Assembly (NCBI GenBank): GCA_964490005.1
Contig: CAZBBB010000052.1
Location: 1 to 19,465 of the forward strand
Direction of reading: 5' to 3'
Length of the DNA: 19,465 nt
Source of the DNA: CAZBBB01 sp964490005
Lineage (GTDB): Bacteria; Planctomycetota; B15-G4
A model generated the notes under the pieces. The model had not been told where the DNA came from. It saw nothing but the letters and a program-made list of their open reading frames with translations, and searched no databases. Each line of letters opens with the position of its first letter. Position 1 is the stretch's first letter. Shown one piece after another: positions 13,889 through 19,465 of the stretch. Made by a program: the position numbers and the translations under genes.

Positions 13889-15493
13889 ATGTCCTCCCGG
13901 GTGCTCGTGCTCCTGCTGCCGCTGCACCTGCTCGCGGCCTGGTTGTTCCTGCTGCCGAGCGGACCGGGCCTGCCGCTCGACGACGCGTGGGGCCACCTCG
14001 TCTACGGCCGCTCGCTCGTGCAGGGCGAACTGTTCGCCTACAACCCGGGCCAGCCCGAGGCCGGCGTGACCGCGCCGCTGTGGACCGCGCTCGCCGCGCT
14101 GCCCGCCGCCGCGCAGGCCTGGCTGGGATTCGAGCGCGTCGACCTCGGCCTGCGCCTGCTCGGCGCGCTGTTCGGCTGGCTCGTCGCCGGAGTGGGGACA
14201 CGCATCGCGCTGCGCGTCGGCAAGTCGACCGCGGTCGCGACCGCGCTGCTGCTGACCTTCGACCCGCTGCTGCTGGCCGCGCGCTTCTCCGGCATGGAGC
14301 TGCCGCTGTTCATGCTGTGGACGCTGCTGTTCATCGAGTCGGAGCTGGACGGCCGCGCGACGCGCTCGGGTTGGTGGGCCGGCCTGGCGCTGCTCACGCG
14401 GCCCGAGGGCCTGATCCTCGTCGCGTGGGCGGCGGTGCGCTCGCTGCGCGCGCGCCGGCATCCCGGCCCCGTGCTGCTGCCCGCGCTGGTCTGCGCGCTG
14501 CCCTTCGCGGCCTTCAACCTGTGGGCCGCCGGACAGCCCTGGCCCAACACCTGGAGCAACAAGGCGCAGGTCGTGATCGAAGGCGCCTCGCTGCTCGCGT
14601 CGCTGGGCGCGCTCGGCGGCGACACCGGCTGGGGCTGGGGGCTGCCGGTGCTGCTGCTCGTCGGCACCTTCTCCTGCATCGGCGAGGCGCGCCGCGCGGC
14701 GATCCTGTGCCTGACGGCCTCGCTGCTGCTGCTGGCGGGCGTGCTCGCGAGCCGCGAGATGCCCACGGCCTTCGACCCGCCGCGCGTCCCGTTCTACTGG
14801 GAGCGGTACGCGCTCATCGCCTGGCCGCCGCTGCTGATCGTGGCCGGCGCGGCGCTGGCCTCCTTCGCGCGCACGCTGTGGGCGGCGGCGCGCTGCCGGC
14901 CGGCGGCGGCGGCGATCCTCGTCGCGCCGATCGTCGCGACCGGCGTGCTGGCGCGCGGCGTCCCGGGGCACGCGCTCGACGTGAGCCGGCGCTTCGCGGC
15001 GGAGGTCGCCGACGTGCAGGCCCAGCAGGTCGCCGCCGGCCTGTGGATCGACGCGCACCTGCCGCCCGACGCGCTCGTCGCCAGCCACGACGCCGGCGCC
15101 GTGCGCTGGTTCGGGAAGCGCGCGGTGCTCGACATCTACGGCAACAACGCCGCGCGCCTCAACCGGCTCATCGCGCGGCGCGACCGGGCGCAGGCGCGCG
15201 GCGACGAGGCGGGCGCGGCGCGCGCGCACGCCGCCGTCCTCGGCTATCTCGACCGCCAGCGGCCCGACGCGCTGGTGTGCTTCCCGATCCTGTGGGCGGC
15301 CGGGCACAGCCCCGAGCTGCAGGCGCTGCTGCCGACGCTCGCCGAGGGCGACGCGGCGTCGCTGCTCGCGCGCGCCGACGACTGGGCCGCGCTCTTCGGC
15401 CTCACGCGGCGCGCGGCCTCCTTCCCGGCGCCGCACGGCGCCGTCGTCGGCGGACCGCTGCACGACACGTTGGCGATCTTCGTGCGGCCGTGA
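13889..15493 (+). CDS. GT-C fold membrane glycosyltransferase-like protein 1
   Basis: Polytopic inner-membrane protein of 534 residues, likely transferring sugars from a lipid-phosphate donor to an acceptor on the periplasmic side. Seen: first membrane helix (VLVLLLPLHLLAAWLFLL), then the GT-C catalytic-type loop PLDDAWGHLVYGRSL with Asp31-Asp32, about eight to ten further hydrophobic segments up to about residue 370, and a soluble C-terminal part of about 170 residues (DVSRRFAAEVADVQAQQVAAGLWIDAHLPPDALVASHDAGAVRWFG). The DDAxxHLxYxRxL pattern is shared with known GT-C mannosyl- and arabinosyltransferase-like families. The stop overlaps the next gene by 4 bp (GTGA). Donor and acceptor are unknown; protein O-glycosylation or a surface polysaccharide are both possible. 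Confidence 0.8.
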   Translation: MSSRVLVLLLPLHLLAAWLFLLPSGPGLPLDDAWGHLVYGRSLVQGELFAYNPGQPEAGVTAPLWTALAALPAAAQAWLGFERVDLGLRLLGALFGWLVAGVGTRIALRVGKSTAVATALLLTFDPLLLAARFSGMELPLFMLWTLLFIESELDGRATRSGWWAGLALLTRPEGLILVAWAAVRSLRARRHPGPVLLPALVCALPFAAFNLWAAGQPWPNTWSNKAQVVIEGASLLASLGALGGDTGWGWGLPVLLLVGTFSCIGEARRAAILCLTASLLLLAGVLASREMPTAFDPPRVPFYWERYALIAWPPLLIVAGAALASFARTLWAAARCRPAAAAILVAPIVATGVLARGVPGHALDVSRRFAAEVADVQAQQVAAGLWIDAHLPPDALVASHDAGAVRWFGKRAVLDIYGNNAARLNRLIARRDRAQARGDEAGAARAHAAVLGYLDRQRPDALVCFPILWAAGHSPELQALLPTLAEGDAASLLARADDWAALFGLTRRAASFPAPHGAVVGGPLHDTLAIFVRP

Positions 15494-17640
15494 GCCGCCG
15501 CGCGCTGCTCGCCGTCGCGCTGCTCGCGGCGCTCGTGCGCGTCGGCTGGGAGGCGAGCCTGGCGCGCGGGACCGGGCCCGTGCCGCGCCTGGCCTCCCAC
15601 CTGCTCGGCGACGAGCGCGCCTACGACGCCTTCGCGCGCCAGGTCGCCGAGGGCCGCCTCGACCGGGAGCGCGCCTTCTACCAGGAGCCGCTCTACGCCT
15701 GGCTCGTCGGCCAGCTCTACCGCCTCGCGCCGCCGCCGCCGCTGCCGCCCGCCGGGCAGGGCGACAGCGCGATCCCGCACGCGGGCGTGCACCGCGCCGT
15801 GATCTGGGCGCAGCACCTGTGCGGCGTGCTCGTCGCGCTGCTCGTCGCGACGCTCGGCGCGCGCGTGCTCGGGCCGGGCGTCGGGCTGCTGGCCGGCCTG
15901 TTCGCGGCGCTGTCGGGCCCGCTCGTGTTCACCGAGAGCCAACTGCTCAAGGAGAGCCTCGCCCTGCTGCTGTGGGTCTCGACGCTGCACCTCTGGCTCG
16001 ACGTGCTGCTCGACCGCGGCGGCGCGCGGCGCGCGGCGCTGCTGGGGCTGCTGCTCGGCGCCGGCATCCTGCTGCGCGGCAACACCTACCTGCTGGCGCT
16101 GCTCGTCGGCCTCTCGCTGCTGGTGCGCAGCGGCGGGCGGCGACGGGTGCGCGAGGCGCTGCTGGCCGCGGGCTGCGCGCTGGTGGCGATCTCGCCGGCG
16201 ACGATCCACAACCTGCGGCGCGGCGAGTGGGTGCTCACCACCTACCAGGCCGGCACGAACGCCGCCATCGGCATGCCCGACAACGACCTGCCCTGGCGCG
16301 GCATCGCCTACGAGCCGCTGCAGTCCGGGCACGGCGACGCGCTCTTCGAGGAGGACGACGCCGTCGCGCTCGCCGAGCGCGACGGCGGCCGGCGGCTCTC
16401 GGGCCGCGAGATCTCGGGCTACTGGTGGAGCCGGGCGTGGGCGAGCGCCGCGCACCGGCCCGCCGTGGCGGCGCGGCGCGTCGCGACCAAGCTGGCCTAC
16501 ACCTTCCACGGCGACGAGATCCCCGACGTCAAGGACTGGTCCTTCTTCGTGCGCGCGGCGCCGTGGCTGGGCAGCCCGCTCTCCGACCTGAGCTGGCTGG
16601 GGCCGCTGGCGCTGGCCGGCTTCATCGCGCTGCCCTGGCGGCGCGAGCTGTTCGTGGTGCGCGGTGCGCTGGCGGTCGTCGCGCTCTCGCTGGCGCTGTT
16701 CTACGTGATGGGCCGCTACCGCCTCGCTGCCGCGCCGGGCTTGTGGATCCTCGCCGCCGGCGCGCTGTTCGCCGGGGCGCGCACGCTGGCCGGCCGGGCC
16801 TCGGCGGCGCGCAAGGCGGGCGTGGTGCTCTGCGGCGGCGCGCTCGTCGCGCTCGGGCAGCTCCCGCTGCGACCCGACGTGGGCGGCGAACAGGTGAGCT
16901 GGGGCAACCTCGCGTCGGTCGAGCTGGCGACGGCGCGCACGGCGGCCACGCCGTCCGAGGTCGAGACCGCGCGGGCCGCGGCGCTGGCCGCCGCCGACGA
17001 GGCGCTGGCGCGCGCCGCGACCTACCCCGAAGCGCGCGTGCTGCGCATCCTGGCCTGCGACGTCTCGGCGCCCGGCCTGCCGCCGCTCGCCGAGGAGGCC
17101 TTCGCGGAAGCCTGGCGCCTGCTGCTCGTGCTGGAGGGCGAACGCACGGGCACGGGCGTGCTCAAGGCGCTCGGCGCGTCGACCGACGTGGTCGCCACGG
17201 CCTGTGAGGCGCTGTTCGACATGCCGAGCCTGCCCGCGCGCGAGCAGTTCGTCGGGCCGGCGCTGGCCTTCGCCTGCCGCCGCATCGCGCAGGACCTGCG
17301 CACCCCCGCGCAGTGGCCGCTGGCTTTGCGGCTCGTCGAACGCGGCCTGGCGTTCGACCCGCACGAGCCGCTCGGCCACGTGCAGCACGGCCTTGTCCTC
17401 AAGCGCCTCGGGCGGCTCGACGAGGCCGAGGCCGCTTACCGCCGCGCGCTCGACGCGGGCCTCGACACCGTCGAGTTGCACAACAATCTCGGCAACCTGC
17501 TGCTCGGTCGCGGGCGGCTGCCCGAGGCCGCGGCCGCCTTCGAGCGGGCGGCGCGGATCGATCCCGACAACGAGATCGTGAGGCTCAATCTCGAGCGCGC
17601 CCGCAAGGCGGCCGCGGAGATCGCGCCGCCCGGCAGTTGA
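15490..17640 (+). CDS. GT-C glycosyltransferase-like membrane protein with C-terminal TPR region
   Basis: Protein of 716 residues starting at GTG 15490, which overlaps the previous stop by 4 bp and has the expected N-terminal helix (SRRALLAVALLAALVRVGW). Seen: GT39-like acidic loop LLGDERAYDAFARQVAEG with Asp41-Glu42, then about ten membrane helices up to about residue 455. A helical soluble domain follows, ending in at least two TPR units: RLVERGLAFDPHEPLGHVQHGL/KRLGRLDEAEAAYRRAL and ELHNNLGNLLLGRGRLPEAAAAFERAARIDP (about 615-700). The TPR part probably docks acceptor or partner proteins, as in some protein O-glycosyltransferases and polymerases of the PglL/WaaL type. Translational coupling to the preceding GT-C gene suggests they act in one pathway. 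Substrate unknown. Confidence 0.82.
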   Translation: MSRRALLAVALLAALVRVGWEASLARGTGPVPRLASHLLGDERAYDAFARQVAEGRLDRERAFYQEPLYAWLVGQLYRLAPPPPLPPAGQGDSAIPHAGVHRAVIWAQHLCGVLVALLVATLGARVLGPGVGLLAGLFAALSGPLVFTESQLLKESLALLLWVSTLHLWLDVLLDRGGARRAALLGLLLGAGILLRGNTYLLALLVGLSLLVRSGGRRRVREALLAAGCALVAISPATIHNLRRGEWVLTTYQAGTNAAIGMPDNDLPWRGIAYEPLQSGHGDALFEEDDAVALAERDGGRRLSGREISGYWWSRAWASAAHRPAVAARRVATKLAYTFHGDEIPDVKDWSFFVRAAPWLGSPLSDLSWLGPLALAGFIALPWRRELFVVRGALAVVALSLALFYVMGRYRLAAAPGLWILAAGALFAGARTLAGRASAARKAGVVLCGGALVALGQLPLRPDVGGEQVSWGNLASVELATARTAATPSEVETARAAALAAADEALARAATYPEARVLRILACDVSAPGLPPLAEEAFAEAWRLLLVLEGERTGTGVLKALGASTDVVATACEALFDMPSLPAREQFVGPALAFACRRIAQDLRTPAQWPLALRLVERGLAFDPHEPLGHVQHGLVLKRLGRLDEAEAAYRRALDAGLDTVELHNNLGNLLLGRGRLPEAAAAFERAARIDPDNEIVRLNLERARKAAAEIAPPGS

Positions 17641-17675
17641 TCGGCGCGCCCCGGCGTGCACGATCAGCGGCTCTC

Positions 17676-18221
17676 ATGACGGTCTCGATCGCCACGCCGC
17701 CCAAGGCCCGCCCCTGGAAGAAGGGCAAGCGCGTCCCCTTCGAGCAGAGCAAGTGCGGCGGCTGCGTCGCGCTCTGCTGCCGCTACTTCGCGCTCGAGAT
17801 CGACGCGCCGACCAAGCCGTCCGACTTCGAGGACATGCGCTGGTTCATCCTGCACGACAAGGTCGAGATCTTCACCGAGGGGCGCAGCTGGTACGTGCAG
17901 GTCTTCAACCGCTGCCGCTGGCTGGGCGAGGACAACCTCTGCACCAACTACGACAAGCGCCCCGAGATCTGCCGCACCTACGAGAACGACTGGTGCGACC
18001 GCGACGAACTCGAGGGCAGCACCGGCGGCAACGACAAGGCCTTCCGCACGCTCGAGGAGCTCGAGGCCTACCGCGACGTCTGGGTCAAGCGCTGGGAGGC
18101 CAAGCGCCGCAAGGCGAGACAGGCCGCCGCGCGGCGCGCCGCCCGCACGCGCAAGCGCAACGCGCGCAAGGCCTCGGACACGCCGGCGCGCGCGAAGAAC
18201 AAGAAGAAGAAGCGAGGTTAG
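17676..18221 (+). CDS. YkgJ-type cysteine-cluster protein with basic tail
   Basis: Soluble protein of 181 residues of the YkgJ/CxxCxxCC family (zinc or iron-sulfur cluster binding, biochemical role unknown). Seen: the family signature CGGCVALCC (C27, C30, C34, C35), followed by C80, C89, C99 and C107 in NRCRWLGEDNLCTNYDKRPEIC and nearby (EICRTY; DWCDRDE), the usual second cysteine set. Residues from about 130 onward form an Arg/Lys/Ala tail ending in a run of lysines. Such a tail is not needed for the core fold and could bind RNA, DNA or acidic membranes. ATG 17676 lies 35 bp after the TPR glycosyltransferase stop with no visible promoter, so it is probably the third gene of that operon. Confidence 0.9.
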   Translation: MTVSIATPPKARPWKKGKRVPFEQSKCGGCVALCCRYFALEIDAPTKPSDFEDMRWFILHDKVEIFTEGRSWYVQVFNRCRWLGEDNLCTNYDKRPEICRTYENDWCDRDELEGSTGGNDKAFRTLEELEAYRDVWVKRWEAKRRKARQAAARRAARTRKRNARKASDTPARAKNKKKKRG

Positions 18222-18324
18222 GCGCGACGGGCTGCGCGGGGGCGGCTGGCTCGAGGGCCTCTTCGCCTCCGGCCACGTGACGCCTCCGGCTCAGAGGACC
18301 TTTCGCCGCGCCGCCCTGCGACGG

Positions 18325-18897
18325 CTACTTCCTCGCGTCGGTGGCCGGGACGGCGCGTTCGTGCGCGAGGGCCGAAGCGTCCTCGGCGGCGACCGCTCCG
18401 TGACTCGCTCCGACCACGAGCTGCGCTCCGTCGGCGATCTGGCCCCAGGAAATCCCGGCGCCGGGCGCGACCGTGATCTCGACGAGCATCGGCGCCGAGA
18501 CGGCCTCGATCGCCAACGCGGCCGCCGCGGGATCGGTCTCGTCGAGGCCGATGAGTTGCAGGGCGAGCGCGTGCGCGACGGCCGGGTCGACCTCCGTCGC
18601 GGCGATCTCGATCGGCCCGATCGAGTCGAGCGGCACCTGCTTGACGAGCTGGCGCTGCTCGACCACGACCTGCTCGTAGCGGAGCTGGAGGAACAGGCGC
18701 ACCGTCCGGGCCTGTGCGCCGGCATCGACGGGCTCGAGCGCCGCGATCCAGTCGAGCGCCAGACCCGTCTCGCTCGCCACCGCGACCGAACCGTGGGCAT
18801 ACGTCGAAGGCGCCATCGACGGCGCCTGCGTCACGGCCGGCATCACGACCGGAGCCAGCAGCGCGAGCGAGCAGAGCAAGGACTTGAAGCAGATCAT
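18325..18897 (-). CDS. Secreted protein of unknown function
   Basis: Protein of 190 residues with a signal peptide (MICFKSLLCSLALLAPVVMPAVTQA, likely cleaved after TQA). The mature part is rich in Ala, Val, Glu and short strands (TVRLFLQLRYEQVVVEQRQLVKQVPL; SAPMLVEITVAPGAGISWGQIADGAQLVVG). I recognise no domain. The ATG at 18897 has GGGGAA about 6 nt upstream. It lies 79 bp downstream of the cysteine-rich peptide gene on the same strand, with no strong promoter between, so the two are probably transcribed together from the promoter at 19363-19391. Function cannot be assigned. Confidence 0.7.
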   Translation of the reverse strand: MICFKSLLCSLALLAPVVMPAVTQAPSMAPSTYAHGSVAVASETGLALDWIAALEPVDAGAQARTVRLFLQLRYEQVVVEQRQLVKQVPLDSIGPIEIAATEVDPAVAHALALQLIGLDETDPAAAALAIEAVSAPMLVEITVAPGAGISWGQIADGAQLVVGASHGAVAAEDASALAHERAVPATDARK

Positions 18898-18976
18898 GTT
18901 TCGTTCCCCATTCGAGTTGGAGTCAGGTTTCGTAAGGCGACCGGGTTCTACGAGGCGAGATCCGATTCAGCACTTC

Positions 18977-19309
18977 TCAGAGGCAGATGTAACAGACATC
19001 GGAGCACTCGTCGACTTCAGACCAGTTCTCGCCGCCGCAGGGAAAGAGTTCGTACCCCTCGCAAGCAACGCCGTCAACCGAGACGGGAGTGGATCGAGAA
19101 TTCAGGACGTTCTTGATCGTGGTCTGGCATGCGTACGGCTGACACGCACTCGCCGTCACCTGTGAGGAGAGCGTCCCCTTCTCAATGGTGAATGTATTGG
19201 TATCCGAACACCCAGTGCATGGAGCGGAGCAAGGACCGATGGTCGAACAGTCCGCCGATGATGCGAGCAGCAAGATAGCTGTGATCGCCAAGCCAACCTG
19301 TCGCATCAT
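18977..19309 (-). CDS. Small cysteine-rich secreted peptide
   Basis: Protein of 110 residues with an N-terminal export signal (MRQVGLAITAILLLASSADC) and eleven cysteines: C21, C27, C31, C34, C56, C61, C83, C91, C102, C106, C109. The mature part (about 88 residues) contains CSAPCTGC and ends in CSDVCYICL, so it is probably heavily disulfide-bonded outside the cytoplasm. The SSADC end of the signal is a poor lipobox because Asp is at -1, so a lipid anchor is uncertain. Two adjacent ATGs (19309, 19306) follow GGAG by 7-10 nt. Base composition is more AT-rich than the rest of the window. I recognise no family; toxins, adhesive or redox peptides can look like this. Its promoter carries a poly-G spacer. 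Confidence 0.72.
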   Translation of the reverse strand: MMRQVGLAITAILLLASSADCSTIGPCSAPCTGCSDTNTFTIEKGTLSSQVTASACQPYACQTTIKNVLNSRSTPVSVDGVACEGYELFPCGGENWSEVDECSDVCYICL

Positions 19310-19362
19310 GCGCCCGCTCCAGCTCTGGAAGTGAGTTGCACAGCTTCTCGACTGAAGGCGGG

Positions 19363-19391
19363 AATCTACCCCCCCCCCCCCAGATTGTCAA
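19363..19391 (-). promoter_or_regulatory. Sigma70-type promoter with a 13-G homopolymer spacer (phase-variable candidate)
   Basis: On the minus strand: -35 TTGACA (19391-19386, perfect consensus), then ATCT (19385-19382), then thirteen G (19381-19369), then -10 TAGATT (19368-19363). The spacer is exactly 17 nt, the optimum. Transcription would start near 19356, about 47 nt before the cysteine-rich peptide ATG. Loss or gain of G residues would change spacer length and so promoter strength. Confidence 0.75.
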
Positions 19392-19465
19392 CGGGTGGTG
19401 TCCCAGCCCCGCCTCGAGATGGAATGCAGTTCTCCTTTGGGCACCCCACGCGCAGCGTCGGTCGC

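Noticed and set aside
13987..15489. In-frame upstream extension of the TPR glycosyltransferase gene
   Set aside because: The extension is Arg/Ala-rich and overlaps the preceding GT-C gene throughout. GTG 15490 gives a proper membrane-helix start and a 4-bp overlap typical of operons.
18252..18300. Imperfect hairpin (GGGCCTCT with AGAGGACC) between convergent genes as a terminator
   Set aside because: One mismatch in an 8-bp stem with a loop of over 25 nt; too weak to call, although a terminator is expected here.
19182..19391. A 69-codon minus-strand frame that runs through the poly-G tract
   Set aside because: It overlaps the cysteine-rich gene in another frame, has no ribosome-binding site, and its start lies inside the promoter, upstream of the expected transcription start.
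1..19465. CRISPR arrays, rRNA genes or complete tRNA genes
   Set aside because: No regularly spaced direct repeats and no conserved rRNA or tRNA segments were seen.

Overview
This is a very GC-rich bacterial window with little non-coding sequence and frequent GTG starts. The genes point to a diderm (Gram-negative-type) cell: an LptE-like lipoprotein, a BamD-like lipoprotein, an MsbA-type exporter, GT-C membrane glycosyltransferases, a CHAT protease and several secreted beta-propeller proteins. Composition and gene types fit a high-GC Planctomycetota or a similar deep-branching diderm lineage. That placement is inference; no rRNA or species marker is present.

Layout. (1) Positions 1-3442, minus strand: recO, a BamD-like TPR lipoprotein, an LptE-like lipoprotein and ftsH (cut by the window start), tightly packed as one operon. 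Divergent from it is an MsbA-type ABC exporter (3527-5512, plus). The two sides share a small intergenic region holding overlapping, symmetrical -10-like elements. (2) A SAM-dependent methyltransferase (5535-6293, minus) converges on msbA. (3) Positions 6294-8158 form an accessory island. A PD40-type beta-propeller lipoprotein of visibly lower GC is bracketed by two inverted copies of one structured palindromic repeat family, whose stems differ in sequence but keep pairing. (4) Positions 8159-11008, minus: a secreted beta-propeller protein and, with zero gap, a CHAT-domain cysteine protease. (5) Positions 11062-13829, minus: a membrane-anchored propeller-like protein and an M28 metallopeptidase in one operon. 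(6) Positions 13889-18221, plus: two overlapping GT-C glycosyltransferase-like membrane proteins, the second with a C-terminal TPR region, then a YkgJ-type cysteine-cluster protein. (7) Positions 18325-19391, minus: a secreted protein of unknown function and a cysteine-rich secreted peptide, in a more AT-rich stretch. Upstream lies a promoter whose -35/-10 spacer is largely a 13-G homopolymer, the layout of a phase-variable promoter.

Functional theme: most genes concern the envelope. They cover LPS flipping and transport, outer-membrane assembly, membrane protein quality control, surface glycosylation and secreted or lipid-anchored propellers. The two strongest candidates for something undescribed are the covarying palindrome pair around 6418-8144 and the poly-G promoter at 19363-19391. 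A recurring GSTANNCT motif just upstream of six transcription-unit starts looks like this organism's -10 element and implies some leaderless transcripts.
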